Source: Planctomycetota bacterium (lineage in GTDB: Bacteria; Planctomycetota; UBA8742; UBA2392). Taken from it: a stretch of 64,000 nucleotides of DNA. The notes beneath the pieces were generated by a model. It did no database searches and was not told the DNA's origin. It saw only the letters and a list, made by a program, of their open reading frames with translations. The DNA is taken from positions 1 to 64,000 of the forward strand of contig JAIOJA010000071.1 in the NCBI GenBank assembly GCA_019912315.1, given 5' to 3'. The translations under genes were made by a program, and so were the position numbers. Below, piece by piece: positions 32,857-42,769 of the stretch; position 1 is the first letter of the stretch, and the number at the start of each line of letters is the position of its first letter.

Positions 32857-34119
32857 ATGGCGGGGCAGATCTCTGTTGGGGCGGATGTACTTCCGGCGCG
32901 CGGTCGCGAAAGCGTCGGCGCCCAGGGCTGGATTCATTCACCGGGCTGGGACAAGCGATGGATTATCTTTCCCGCGCTGCTGGCACCCGTTCCGCCTTTG
33001 CTTTACTACGTTTCGCTTTACCTGCTCGGGCGCTTCACCGGTATGGATGCCGCCACCCGGAACGGCGCCGCGGAGGACATTGTCAGCCTGTTTGTCATGG
33101 TGCTCGTCGGCGGCCCGCACGTCTGGGTTACGTTCACCCGGACCTGGCTGCATCCGGAGTTCCGTGCGCGCGAAAAATTCTGGTACATCGCCAGCTTTGC
33201 CGTCGTTCCGACGGTCGCCATCATGGCCCTTTCCAGCGAGCTCACACGCAAACTGCTGTTGACCGGCTTCTTCTTCATCGCCAGTCTGCACATCATTCAT
33301 CAGTTGTCGTACATCATTCGTTTCTACCAGGACCGCGACTCCGTAAAGCCGTCGCTGCGCTCCAGACTGATTGATATCGGCGCGGTGGTGTTCCCGCTTT
33401 ACCCGCTCAGCACCTTCCGCATGGTCATGGTCAACGAAAACAGCATGGCGTTCGCATGGGCCACCCAGTGGTTCGGGCTGGACCAGGCCCGCGCGCTGAA
33501 GTTCAACATCGGGCGCGCCCATCCCCTGCTGCCGGATTTCATTCTGAGTGACTGGTTCTGGATGATGAACCTGCTCGCGCTAGTGGTCGCGCTGACACTA
33601 TGGATCGCGAAAACCGTGAAAGAGCATCGCGCCGGCACCCTGCAGCAGGGCAAGTTCCTGTTGATTGCTTGCGCCATTGGCGTCGGGCTGTTCTGCCCGC
33701 TGTGGCCCAACCTTGATTCCAGTTTCCAGGGCTTCAACCTGTGGCACAGTCTTCAGTACATCGCCCTTACCTGGTTCATCATGCGATTGCAGATTCAGAA
33801 AGGGCGCAAGGTCAGCCCCTTCGTCAAGTGGCTCAGCAACGACGATCGCAGCGGCAGCCGTTACTACGGCGTGGCCTTTGGCATAGTGGTTGGGTTGATC
33901 GCGCTGATTCTCGGCATCGCCTTCATGCTCACCCAGTTCCAGTCAGTCGGCATGTTCGCCGGACACGGCGAGCCTGGGGCCATCAACTACAAGCCGGGTG
34001 CGATCCTGCAGGCCTACTACCTGTTCGGGTTCGGTCTGCTGCTGACGCATTACTTTCACGACGCGTTCCTGTTCAACCTGCACACTTTCAACAAGACCGC
34101 CGTGAACACCCGCGACTAA
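32857..34119 (+). CDS. polytopic membrane protein with conserved-looking His clusters
   Basis: The 420-residue protein is counted from the Met at 32857; an upstream ATG at 32749 would add 36 residues without obvious homology. About ten membrane segments are predicted, with four His-bearing motifs: GGPHVWVTFTRTW, SLHIIHQLSYIIRFYQD, NLWHSLQYIALTW and THYFHDAFLFN. Several membrane-embedded His pairs suggest a metal centre or a carotenoid-cleaving Brp/Blh-type or desaturase-like activity. I could not match it to a family with certainty. The gene stands alone and converges with the next gene, overlapping it by four bases. Confidence 0.65.
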   Translation: MAGQISVGADVLPARGRESVGAQGWIHSPGWDKRWIIFPALLAPVPPLLYYVSLYLLGRFTGMDAATRNGAAEDIVSLFVMVLVGGPHVWVTFTRTWLHPEFRAREKFWYIASFAVVPTVAIMALSSELTRKLLLTGFFFIASLHIIHQLSYIIRFYQDRDSVKPSLRSRLIDIGAVVFPLYPLSTFRMVMVNENSMAFAWATQWFGLDQARALKFNIGRAHPLLPDFILSDWFWMMNLLALVVALTLWIAKTVKEHRAGTLQQGKFLLIACAIGVGLFCPLWPNLDSSFQGFNLWHSLQYIALTWFIMRLQIQKGRKVSPFVKWLSNDDRSGSRYYGVAFGIVVGLIALILGIAFMLTQFQSVGMFAGHGEPGAINYKPGAILQAYYLFGFGLLLTHYFHDAFLFNLHTFNKTAVNTRD

Positions 34120-35495
34120 CCGCCGAATCCGTCGTCCGGCGACGGCAGGGTTGCCAGCAGTCGGGGCGCCATTTCCATCAGAACTTCCGTGGCCCCTTCA
34201 CGCAGGGTCAGCAGCGCCACGGTGCCTTCTGCACTGCCGGGCTGCCCCTTGCGCTGCATGCCCAGTGTGTACCGGAACAGCACGGTCCCGGTTTCCAGGT
34301 CCTTCAGGGTAAACGTGCCGCTGACATAGCCCTGGGTCGTCCCATTGGCTTCGATCAGCTTGAGCGTTGGCTCCGCCTCCAGGGCCAGATGATACAGTAT
34401 GTCGCTGTGCTCTGACGGATCATCGTCCACGACATTAAAGTTCCGGCCGGCGCACCACTTCTTGAACTCGTCCGTGAAGATCTTGTCGTAGCCCGTTTCT
34501 TCCTTGATGCGGAACACGATCTCGCCGGTTTTCCGCGATGGCATCATCACCTGCCACAGCCATACGCTCATGGAAATCCCCAGCCTGCGCCCGGCTACCC
34601 GGTTCAGGTCCAGGCGGCACTGCACATAGCAGAAGTCGTCACCTGTGCTTGCAATGTAATGCACACGGGCCGTGGCGCGGCCGTTGGCGTCGGTTTCCTT
34701 GTCGCCCTGCACGTCCCCGCGGAAGCCTGTCCCGGGGGCCCACTGCACGGGCACGTTCGCAACCGGCTTGTTGCGAAACCAGGCGTGCAACTCAAGGGGC
34801 TGAGCCACTCCCGCGCTGAGGCGCAAGTGCTGTCCGGCATTGGCTTCTGTCGAATCGATGACCCCGGGCAGCTCCCATAGCGCCAGCAGAGCCTGTTCAA
34901 CCTTGGCAAACGCCGTCCTGTTCAGCGTATCTGACGCGATGAGTTCCAGCGCCACAACGCGCACGGCCAGCAGGTAGTACTTCCCCCAGCGTTCCATACG
35001 GTCCAGAATGCTGCCGATGCCGCCGGGGGGCTCCATGGCGCCGGCCAGTTCGCCGTTCGCGCCTGGCAGCATGGTTGTGGCCCTCAGCTTGAGTTCGTTT
35101 CGGCTGATTGCCCGGACCGCCACGGCTTCGAAGCCGTCGCCTGCGGCATCGGATTGCACGGCGTTGCCGAACTCGCCAATGTCAAACCAGGCTGCTGGCT
35201 CTGTCACAAGTTGAAGGAAGTGCGAATCCTTAAGCAGCTCGCGATGGTTGTTGACCGCTTCACGACAGATCATCGATTCCAGCCCGCGTTCGGCGTTTTC
35301 TACGGCATCCAGCGGGCGCCGCGCGAGTCCGTAGGCCGTCAGAAACTCGGCGTCCGGGTAATCCGGGTGTTCGCCGCTTTTGGCCCACGCCGGCATGACC
35401 ACGCGGTTGATGCCAATACCGTTGCGTTTCGGTGAATTGCAGCACGTGAGGATCAGACCCAGCAGGGCCACTATGAATATGCCGTTACGTTCCAC
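34116..35495 (-). CDS. exported LPP20-like protein of unknown function
   Basis: The 459-residue protein starts at a GTG within a longer frame. The chosen start directly precedes a hydrophobic export signal (GIFIVALLGLILTCC), which may be a degenerate lipobox. After it comes PAWAKSGEHPDYPDAEFLTAYGLA, then helical residues, like the start of LPP20-family lipoproteins. A beta-rich domain follows from about residue 240 (LRLSAGVAQPLELHAWFRNKPV, resembling an Ig-like carboxypeptidase-regulatory module). The C-terminal third contains FKKWCAGRNFNVVDDD and a repeat-like beta region. Its function is unknown. Confidence 0.65.
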   Translation of the reverse strand: MERNGIFIVALLGLILTCCNSPKRNGIGINRVVMPAWAKSGEHPDYPDAEFLTAYGLARRPLDAVENAERGLESMICREAVNNHRELLKDSHFLQLVTEPAAWFDIGEFGNAVQSDAAGDGFEAVAVRAISRNELKLRATTMLPGANGELAGAMEPPGGIGSILDRMERWGKYYLLAVRVVALELIASDTLNRTAFAKVEQALLALWELPGVIDSTEANAGQHLRLSAGVAQPLELHAWFRNKPVANVPVQWAPGTGFRGDVQGDKETDANGRATARVHYIASTGDDFCYVQCRLDLNRVAGRRLGISMSVWLWQVMMPSRKTGEIVFRIKEETGYDKIFTDEFKKWCAGRNFNVVDDDPSEHSDILYHLALEAEPTLKLIEANGTTQGYVSGTFTLKDLETGTVLFRYTLGMQRKGQPGSAEGTVALLTLREGATEVLMEMAPRLLATLPSPDDGFGG

Positions 35496-35607
35496 TGCTG
35501 ATTTCCGGGGACTGTACGGGGGTGGCAATGTTCAATGATCAGTTGGCAATGGTCAATGCCCGGCCCATTTCAATGTGCCCTCGGGTTCTAACAGATCGGA
35601 AAGTCCC

Positions 35608-37290
35608 ATGAGGTTGACTCGTCTGCTTTTCGCCACCGCCGCATTGCTTGCGTTTACCAGCGCGGTCGTCGCCAACGACACGTCGCTGTTTCGCGCGCCG
35701 AACATGGACAGCATCACCATGGGCGACGTCAAGGGCGACGTGTACTTTCTTGCCAGCGATGAAATGAAGGGGCGCGAAACGCTGCGCGCCGAGAGCGACA
35801 TCACCGCCCAGTACGTTCGCAACCGCTTCGAGCGCGCGGGCGTGGAGCCCGCGGGTGAAGATGGCGGCTGGTGGCAGAACGTCAAACTCAAGTATCGCGA
35901 ATGGCAGGGCAAACCGGGCATCCGCTTTGAACGCGACGGGCAGACCGTTGAGCTCAAGTACGAAGAGGATTTCGTCAGCACGGGAGGCGCCGAAACCAGC
36001 GTCAAACTTGATGCGGCCGAAATCGCCTTCGTAGGCTACGCGATCAACGACCCTGAGCGCGGCTACGACGACATCAGCGGTGCGAACCTGAGCGGCAAGA
36101 TCGCGCTCATGCTGCGATATGAGCCGTCAGCCTGGCGTCAGGGTGGGCGCCGCAACCCGTTCTCGCGTCACTCTTACCTTCAAACCAAAGAGGCACTCTG
36201 CCGTGCTGCGGGTGCCGTGGCGATCCTGATGGTCACCGGTCCGGAGTCTCTGGGGGGCAGTGACAACGACCGGCAACTGCCGTCGCCCGAGGCAGCGGAG
36301 AAATCTCCGCCGCTGTCGCTGGACCTGCCGGAGGGCGAGCGCGGAGATGCAAGCCTGCCGTTCTTCCACATCAGTGTCAGCGCCTGCGACGAGTTGCTTG
36401 GCGGTGAAGGCGAAACTGGGCGCGTGCAGCGGGCCTTCGACAGCGCCGACCTTGCGGCCCGCCCCGACCTGTCTGCGTTGCGACTGAACCTGGCCGCGGA
36501 ATCGCGCGAAGTTCATGACACCTGCCGTAACGTGGCCGGCATGATCAGGGGCGAGCTGGATGAGTGGATCATTTTCGGCGCACATCACGACCATCTGGGT
36601 TACGGCTACTTCGGCAGCCGCGATCGTGAACGCATGGGAGAGATTCACAATGGCGCGGACGACAACGCGTCGGGCGTGGCGACCGTGCTTGAGATCGCCG
36701 AGGCTATGGCCGAAAGCGGCGTGAAGCCGCGCCGCTCCTTCCTGTTCCTGACGTTTACGGGCGAAGAGAAAGGGCTGCTCGGAAGTCGCTGGTACGTGCG
36801 GCACCCGCTGGTTCCGCATGACAAGGTATACGCCATGATCAACATTGACATGATCGGGCGCATCGAGAATAAAACGATCGGGCTTCAGGGGACCCAGTGC
36901 AGCAAGCTGATCGACCGGCATTGCCGCGACGTTGCGCCGCTGTTTCCGCAACTCAAGGTCCAGTTCAGCGACCGCCCGCCGCCGGCCGCCAGCGACCACT
37001 GGCCGTTCTACAGCGAAGCGGGCATCCCGGTGTTCTTTCCGTTCGGCGGCGTGAACCAGTGGATGCACACCGCCGGCGACGACCCGGAAACGATCAACTA
37101 CGACGACATGCTGCCGGTGATCAAGATGCTGTACGAGATTGGCTGGCGCCTGAGCGAAGAGCAGCAGTACGCCGACTGCACGGGGCCGGTGAAAGAAGCC
37201 ATCGGCCCGGACGGAAAGCTGCGGGATCCTTTGGTCAAACCGGCAAGCGATCCGGACGAAGAACACGAAGAGGAGTTCTCGCGGGAGTAG
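35608..37290 (+). CDS. secreted M28-family zinc peptidase
   Basis: The 560-residue aminopeptidase-type enzyme starts at the Met with GGAAAG upstream and has a signal peptide (about 1-23). A PA-like insert domain (about 150-290) precedes the catalytic domain. Zinc ligands and catalytic residues are visible in order: HHDHLGYG (His ligand), NGADDNASG (bridging Asp), FTGEEKGLLGS (catalytic and ligand Glu), NIDMIGRI (Asp) and WMHTAGDDPETI (His). The pattern is intact. It is probably a periplasmic or extracellular peptidase. The gene is monocistronic as far as can be seen. Confidence 0.92.
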   Translation: MRLTRLLFATAALLAFTSAVVANDTSLFRAPNMDSITMGDVKGDVYFLASDEMKGRETLRAESDITAQYVRNRFERAGVEPAGEDGGWWQNVKLKYREWQGKPGIRFERDGQTVELKYEEDFVSTGGAETSVKLDAAEIAFVGYAINDPERGYDDISGANLSGKIALMLRYEPSAWRQGGRRNPFSRHSYLQTKEALCRAAGAVAILMVTGPESLGGSDNDRQLPSPEAAEKSPPLSLDLPEGERGDASLPFFHISVSACDELLGGEGETGRVQRAFDSADLAARPDLSALRLNLAAESREVHDTCRNVAGMIRGELDEWIIFGAHHDHLGYGYFGSRDRERMGEIHNGADDNASGVATVLEIAEAMAESGVKPRRSFLFLTFTGEEKGLLGSRWYVRHPLVPHDKVYAMINIDMIGRIENKTIGLQGTQCSKLIDRHCRDVAPLFPQLKVQFSDRPPPAASDHWPFYSEAGIPVFFPFGGVNQWMHTAGDDPETINYDDMLPVIKMLYEIGWRLSEEQQYADCTGPVKEAIGPDGKLRDPLVKPASDPDEEHEEEFSRE

Positions 37291-37360
37291 GTCGCCCGCG
37301 CCGTGTCATGCCCGTGTTCTTCATGCTAGGCTGGCATCGGATTTGGAATGTCAGGGTGAT

Positions 37361-38191
37361 GTGGCAGGCAAGACTATTCGCGTACTCTGCTTGGGTGACC
37401 TTGTCGGCCGACCGGGACGACGGGGCGTTCGCGAATGCCTCCCCGGCATCAAGGCCGCCCACCGGATTGATTTCACCATCGTAAACGTCGAGAACGCCGC
37501 TAACGGCGCGGGCATCCGTCGCAAGGAAGGCGAAGAACTGCTTGGCTACGGCGTTGACGTAATGACTTCGGGCGACCACATCATGGATTACCCCGAATCA
37601 CTCGAGTACGCCGAGAAGGAGTACCGCCTGCTGCGTCCCGTGAACTACGACATTCCGGGGCGCGGGGCGTGGATATTTGACCCCGGCAGCGGCGTGCGGA
37701 TCGGCGTCGTCAACGCCTGCGGGCACGTGTTCATGAAAGAGCGCTGCCCAACCAGCAACGTGTTCCATGCGACCCTCGATGCCGTCGAAAAACTGCGCGA
37801 GGAGACACCCATTGTACTGGTAGACATTCACGCCGAGGCCACCAGCGAGAAAGTCGCCATGGGCTGGCACCTCGACGGCAAGGCCAGCGCGGTCTTCGGC
37901 AGCCACACGCACGTACAGACGGCCGACGCGCAGGTGTTACCGGGCGGCACGGGCTATCTGACCGATCTTGGCATGACCGGCCCGCACATGGGAGTTATCG
38001 GCCGAGACGTCGAGCCCGTGCTGAAACGCTTCACAACGAACGAGAAGCATTACATGAAGGTGGCGCGAGGCGGGATCAGGCTTACCGGCGCGATCTTCGA
38101 GATCGACGTCCACAGCGGCAGGTGCGCGCATGTCGAGTTGTTCAGCCACAGCCTTGAGGGCGGGCAAGACGACGCCGACGAAGGGCCGTAG
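37361..38191 (+). CDS. YmdB-like metallophosphoesterase
   Basis: The 276-residue protein (counted from a GTG at 37361 with AGGG upstream; a TTG at 37343 is possible) belongs to the TIGR00282/YmdB family. Members hydrolyse 2',3'-cyclic nucleotides and affect RNA turnover and biofilm choice in Bacillus. The dimetal motifs are present: LCLGDLVGRPGR, NVENAANGAGI, TSGDHIMD, DIHAEATSEK and FGSHTHVQTAD. Usual length is about 265, so it is complete. It is followed by the unrelated-looking membrane gene of the MoxR cluster. Confidence 0.9.
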   Translation: MAGKTIRVLCLGDLVGRPGRRGVRECLPGIKAAHRIDFTIVNVENAANGAGIRRKEGEELLGYGVDVMTSGDHIMDYPESLEYAEKEYRLLRPVNYDIPGRGAWIFDPGSGVRIGVVNACGHVFMKERCPTSNVFHATLDAVEKLREETPIVLVDIHAEATSEKVAMGWHLDGKASAVFGSHTHVQTADAQVLPGGTGYLTDLGMTGPHMGVIGRDVEPVLKRFTTNEKHYMKVARGGIRLTGAIFEIDVHSGRCAHVELFSHSLEGGQDDADEGP

Positions 38192-38278
38192 CCCGGGGGC
38201 GAATCGAAAGCGTGAGCCCCTACAGAAGCCCGGTCAACCAAGCCATAATGCGCCTTCGGTTCTGTCGCAGGGTTGGGA

Positions 38279-39490
38279 ATGCGAAAGGCGTTTGATCTTC
38301 GACCGTTGGTCTTCAGTGACGTCCTTGGGCGTTCCTTTTCGCTGTACACATCCAACTTCGTTCCGCTGCTTCGATGGTTCGCGATCTTCTGGCTGGTGCC
38401 AATGCTGGCCACAGCCGTGCTTTTCTACTTTGCCCTTGACCCGTATGACTGGGTAGCGCACCGGCATCTCGAAAAGCCCAGCCTGGTCGAGCCCAACCGC
38501 TACGCCGCCTACCACTGGCTGCTGTCACTTGCGGCCGTGCTGTTCGCGTTCACGACCGGCGCGGCCGGCATATATTTCGTGGCGGCACGCACCTACGTCG
38601 GTGACAATCCCGGCTTTGGCGACCTGATGCGCGCCGTGCAGAAGCGCTTCGGCCATGTAGCCGGCGTGGGCTTTCTTCACGTGCTGGTGATCGCCGGTTG
38701 GACGCTGTTCTGCTGGGCGTCGCCGTTCCTGCTGTGGGAGGGCGACGAGGAAGGCATGGCGATTCTGGTCGGCTTCGTGCTCTGGTGCGCCTGGCTGCCC
38801 GTGCTGCTCTGGTACCTCGGTACCTGGGGGCTGAACACGGCCGTGCCCCTGCTGGACGATGCCGAAGCAACGGAGGCCTTCGGCCGCAGCCGCTTTTTGA
38901 CCAAGGGTTTTCGCATGAGACTGGCCGGAGTGTTCGTGCTGGTCACGCTGGCGGTGGGGGCGCCGGGCATTCCGGGGCTTCTGACTGTGCCGGGGCTGAT
39001 TGCCACTTCCATGCTTGGTGACAATGGCTATCCGCTGATCGGACAGATCGTGGGGCTTGCCTGGGACGCGGTGCTGTTGCCGCTGTTTTTCATCCCGGTG
39101 GTTGTGTACTACTTTGATATGCGTTGCCGCAAGGAAAGCTACGACCTGACGGTGATGGCCCTGAACTTCGGCATCAACGAGCAGGAACTCGCGCGCTACC
39201 GGTTCAATCCCGGTGTTGGCTATTTCCCGGAGGGCTGGAAGGGCAACAGATCGCGCGCGCGTGCGCACGTACGCATGCCGTTGCAGCGGGCGCCACAGCA
39301 GCGCCAGGCACAGATGGGAGTATCCGTGCCGCCCCCAGGCGGGCAGTGGGGCGCGGCGCAGCCCTTGCCGGGGCAATGGGCGCCGCCGCCGCAGATTCCA
39401 TCCAGCCAGTGGGGACCGCCCATGCAGCTCCCCCCGCACAACCCGAACGCGCCGAGGTTTCCGAACGGGCGGGGGCCGGCACGTCCATGA
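38279..39490 (+). CDS. multipass membrane protein heading the MoxR/DUF58 cluster
   Basis: The 403-residue protein starts at an ATG (a TTG six bases upstream is possible) with GGTTGGGA before it. Six membrane segments lie between residues 25 and 295. A cytosolic C-terminal tail very rich in Pro, Gln and Gly contains repeated QWG(A/P)P-type units. This tail is probably disordered. The N-terminal part (RPLVFSDVLGRSFSLYTSNFVPLLR) resembles membrane proteins annotated as glycerophosphoryl-diester-phosphodiesterase-membrane or DUF975-like. Its stop overlaps the start of the next gene (ATGA), so the cluster is co-translated. Confidence 0.8.
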   Translation: MRKAFDLRPLVFSDVLGRSFSLYTSNFVPLLRWFAIFWLVPMLATAVLFYFALDPYDWVAHRHLEKPSLVEPNRYAAYHWLLSLAAVLFAFTTGAAGIYFVAARTYVGDNPGFGDLMRAVQKRFGHVAGVGFLHVLVIAGWTLFCWASPFLLWEGDEEGMAILVGFVLWCAWLPVLLWYLGTWGLNTAVPLLDDAEATEAFGRSRFLTKGFRMRLAGVFVLVTLAVGAPGIPGLLTVPGLIATSMLGDNGYPLIGQIVGLAWDAVLLPLFFIPVVVYYFDMRCRKESYDLTVMALNFGINEQELARYRFNPGVGYFPEGWKGNRSRARAHVRMPLQRAPQQRQAQMGVSVPPPGGQWGAAQPLPGQWAPPPQIPSSQWGPPMQLPPHNPNAPRFPNGRGPARP

Positions 39491-40338
39491 GGGCAATGAC
39501 CGTGATCATCGGGCTGCTGGCCCTGCTGACAGCCTGCCCCGCGCTGATTGCGCAGCGGCACGACGCGAAGGCGCGGGACATTACCAGTCGCGAGGAGTAC
39601 CGCGGCTACCGCGTCGAGAAGCCCCCCGGAGGTGGCGGCTCCGGTCAGGGCGGTGACGGGCGCGGAGCAAGCGACGACACTGCGGTGGACGGCGCGGGCT
39701 CCGGCGATGGCGGTACACCGCGGCGAGAGACGGGCTCCGGCGGCATTCCCCAGCGCGACGTGGGCTCAAGTGGCGGGGGCGGTGGCGGCTCCGGCGGCGG
39801 GCTGGGTCTGCCTGGCTGGATCGGCGCATTCTTTCAGGTGCTGGCCTGGATTGTCGTGATTGCCGGCGCGCTGATCGCCCTGTTCTTCATCGTGAAGGCG
39901 CTGCTCGGCATCAAGTGGAAGCGCAAAAAGAAGTCCGAGAAGTCCAAGAAGAAGCGAAAAGAAGCGCCGGAAACGGAAACCGAGGCGCCCGAGCCGACGG
40001 ACGACACATTCGATGAAAAAGTCTTTGGTGATGCCCTCGAAATCGCCCTGCGCGACTATCGGGACGCCCTGGCGCGCGAGGACTTTGCGGCCGCGACGTT
40101 GCTTGCATACCGCGTGTTCTGGCTCCGTGCGGGCTGGAAGGGCTGCGTTGAGGATGCGGATGTACGCACATGGCGCGACGCGCTGCGAATGGTGCGGCAG
40201 ATTGAAACCCGCCGCGACGTGCGCGAGTTGCTGCCGCTGGTTGAGCGCGTGCGCTACGCGGATCACGTCCCCGCGCGGCAGGAATTCAATGACTGGTCTT
40301 TGAAGCTGGAGCGCATCAGCCCGCAGGGGGTGCTGTGA
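39487..40338 (+). CDS. DUF4129-like membrane protein
   Basis: The 283-residue protein overlaps its upstream neighbour by four bases. It has a signal sequence (about 1-22, ACPALIAQ), a low-complexity Gly/Asp/Ser-rich region, one membrane segment (about 122-145) and a Lys-rich stretch. The C-terminal helical domain (about 175-283) is typical of DUF4129, with ALRDYRDALAREDFAAATLLAYR. DUF4129 proteins accompany MoxR, DUF4350 and DUF58 genes. The domain and the gene order support this call. Function is unknown. Confidence 0.8.
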   Translation: MRAMTVIIGLLALLTACPALIAQRHDAKARDITSREEYRGYRVEKPPGGGGSGQGGDGRGASDDTAVDGAGSGDGGTPRRETGSGGIPQRDVGSSGGGGGGSGGGLGLPGWIGAFFQVLAWIVVIAGALIALFFIVKALLGIKWKRKKKSEKSKKKRKEAPETETEAPEPTDDTFDEKVFGDALEIALRDYRDALAREDFAAATLLAYRVFWLRAGWKGCVEDADVRTWRDALRMVRQIETRRDVRELLPLVERVRYADHVPARQEFNDWSLKLERISPQGVL

Positions 40339-41624
40339 GCACTTCCGACGCAAACGTGACGCGCAAGCAACCGGATGCGGCAAAGCGTGAGGAACGCCTG
40401 CGGCTGGTGCTTGTCGGGGTGTTCACGGCCATGTTCATGGGCGTGCTGGTTGTCTATTTTGTGCTGGCAATTTTCGACACGCCCCTGAAACCCGACAACT
40501 TCACCAACAGCTATTCGACGTCGCCCGCCGGTCATTCTGCCCTCGTGGAGCTGCTGCGCGAGAACGGTCGCGAGGTCAAACCCCGCAGCGGAAATCTGCG
40601 CGCGCCTGAGGACAACGGCCCGGACACGGAAACCCTGGTAATGCTGGAGCCCGGCGCGGAGTTTGTGAGCGAGTACCGTGAAGAGTTCAGCAACCTGTTT
40701 TCGTCCGCACGCCAGGAGCACACCAGTGTCGTGCTTGTGCTGCCGAAACGTGACTATGAATTGGCCGAACCCCAGCCCGAGGACGGGGCCGTGGTGCTGT
40801 GGGAGTCCGTGCACCCGGTGGAAGTCGTGCGGGGCGTCCTGGAAGACACGGGCTTCGACAAATGGCTGACCCTTGATCGCCTGGAGGAAGCACAGGGCGT
40901 CGTCTGGCGCGACGGCACGGCCCGTGTCGAGGTGTCCGCCCCCGTACAGGTTTTCCGTGCGAATTCCGGTTGGGGCGACGAGCTTGAAGTGCTGGCCGAG
41001 ACCGAAAGTGGCGACGCCGTCGTCGTCCGCTGGCGGGGCGACAGATGGGAAACAAGTGGCGGCGTGATTCTCGTCAGCGACCCGGATTTTCTTTCGAACC
41101 GATTTATATCGAGCGCAGGCGCGGGCGAGTTTGGAATGAAGATATTCGGTGAGACGCCAAAGCGCGGCCCGATCCTGATTGACGAAGACCTGCACGGCTT
41201 CAGCGCCGACGCGGACCTTGAATACCTCGCGGCGACGCCGCCCGGGCTGTGGGTTACGCTGTCGGCAATGGCGCTGCTGCTGGTGTTCGCCTGGCGTCAG
41301 GCCACGGTGCTGCGCCCGCTGTCTGCGGAGCCGCAGGACCGGCAGGCCCGCAAGTACGCCATTGAAGGGCTTGCACGAATGATGGAGCGTACCGGAGAAC
41401 ACGATTCCGCCGCGCGGCGAATTATGAAGCGTTCGCGTTTTGTGCTGGGCACGGGCGCTGCGCAGGTGCAGGGTGCCGGCAGCACCGGTGTGATTCAGAA
41501 GGGCAGGACCGGCAAGATTACCCGCTTATATGGCGGTACCAGCGAAGAGCGTTTGATCGCGATTGCCGCCAAAGTCGCGCACCAGAAACGAACAGGCGAA
41601 ACGGAACATGGCGAGTATGAATAG
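40335..41624 (+). CDS. DUF4350 domain-containing protein
   Basis: The 429-residue protein starts at GTG in a GTGA overlap with the previous stop. A membrane segment lies near residues 25-48. The soluble domain opens with NSYSTSPAGHSALVELLRENGREVKP, the hallmark of DUF4350, which has an ABC-transporter-auxiliary GATase-like fold. A second membrane segment lies near 300-320 (LWVTLSAMALLLVFAWRQ). It is part of the MoxR cluster, in canonical order before the MoxR ATPase. Its role there is unknown. Confidence 0.85.
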   Translation: MSTSDANVTRKQPDAAKREERLRLVLVGVFTAMFMGVLVVYFVLAIFDTPLKPDNFTNSYSTSPAGHSALVELLRENGREVKPRSGNLRAPEDNGPDTETLVMLEPGAEFVSEYREEFSNLFSSARQEHTSVVLVLPKRDYELAEPQPEDGAVVLWESVHPVEVVRGVLEDTGFDKWLTLDRLEEAQGVVWRDGTARVEVSAPVQVFRANSGWGDELEVLAETESGDAVVVRWRGDRWETSGGVILVSDPDFLSNRFISSAGAGEFGMKIFGETPKRGPILIDEDLHGFSADADLEYLAATPPGLWVTLSAMALLLVFAWRQATVLRPLSAEPQDRQARKYAIEGLARMMERTGEHDSAARRIMKRSRFVLGTGAAQVQGAGSTGVIQKGRTGKITRLYGGTSEERLIAIAAKVAHQKRTGETEHGEYE

Positions 41625-41636
41625 CAAAGGGGCGGC

Positions 41637-42647
41637 ATGAACGAAGGCTTCGACAACCCGACACCGGCGCCGGACGCACCGCGCCCAGAATCCGCGGAGC
41701 AGCGCATTGGCAGGTTCGCGAATACGCTCGAAACAGCCGTGGCGCAAGTCGTCAAAGGGCAGCCGGGCGTGGTGCGGCACATCCTGGTTGCCTTGATGAC
41801 CGGCGGACACGTGCTGCTTGAGGGCAACCCGGGCACCGCCAAGACCCTGCTTGTTCGAACGCTCAGCAAGCTGTGCAACCTGGAATTCCGGCGTATCCAG
41901 TTCACGCCGGACCTGATGCCCAGCGACATCACAGGCACCAGCATCTTCCGCCCTGACCGCGCGGAGTTCGAGTTTCGGCGCGGGCCTGTGTTTACCCAGA
42001 TGCTGCTGGCCGATGAAATCAACCGCGCGCCGGCGCGTACGCAAGCGGCGTTGTTGCAGGCGATGCAGGAAAGACTTGTCACCGCTGACGGCCACGACCA
42101 TGAGTTGTCCGACGCGTTTACCGTGATCGCGACCCAGAACCCGCTTGAAAACGAAGGTACCTACCCACTGCCCGAAGCGGAGCTTGACCGGTTTCTGTTC
42201 ATGCTGAAAGTTGACTACCCGGCCGAGCGCGATGAGCTGGAGATTTTCCAGTTGCACGGCGCGACGAAGACCGGCGACGAATTTGCCGGGCTGACAAAAC
42301 AGAACCTGTTCGGTACCGGCGAGTTGATTGCCATGCGCAAAGCCGTGCTGCGCATCGACGTCAAGCCGGAGATCGCCAATTACACCCTTCAGATTATCCG
42401 TGCCACTCGCGAGCACCCGTTCCTGCGGGCCGGGGCAAGTACGCGCGCGGGCGTGATGTTGCTGCGCGCGGCGCGTTCACTGGCCGCGACCTACGGACGC
42501 AACTTTGTGGTGCCCGACGACGTGCGCGAGCTTGCCCCGGCGGCCCTGCGCCACAGGCTGTTCCGCACGGCCGCCGCGGAGCTCGAGGGCACGAGCACAG
42601 ACCAGATTCTTGAAGACATCGTGAACCGCATACCACCGCCGAGGTAA
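41637..42647 (+). CDS. MoxR-type AAA+ ATPase
   Basis: The 336-residue ATPase has Walker A at about residue 60 (EGNPGTAKT), Walker B LLADEINRAPARTQ, sensor 1 IATQNPLENEGTYPLPEAELDRF (with the arginine finger region), and the helical lid after residue 220. MoxR proteins act as chaperones that mature or regulate partner complexes, often through DUF58 or VWA proteins. The next gene encodes such a DUF58 partner. The start is 12 bases after the DUF4350 stop. Length is typical. Confidence 0.94.
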   Translation: MNEGFDNPTPAPDAPRPESAEQRIGRFANTLETAVAQVVKGQPGVVRHILVALMTGGHVLLEGNPGTAKTLLVRTLSKLCNLEFRRIQFTPDLMPSDITGTSIFRPDRAEFEFRRGPVFTQMLLADEINRAPARTQAALLQAMQERLVTADGHDHELSDAFTVIATQNPLENEGTYPLPEAELDRFLFMLKVDYPAERDELEIFQLHGATKTGDEFAGLTKQNLFGTGELIAMRKAVLRIDVKPEIANYTLQIIRATREHPFLRAGASTRAGVMLLRAARSLAATYGRNFVVPDDVRELAPAALRHRLFRTAAAELEGTSTDQILEDIVNRIPPPR

Positions 42648-42769
42648 GTCAATCGTCGGGTTCCAGGTGCCGGGTTTCACAGAACCCGCGACTGCTGCCC
42701 GAAGCCACTGTTTTCTGAACCCCGAATTCTGGAAGCTGAACCCTGTCATACTCGCCGACACGACTTGCG

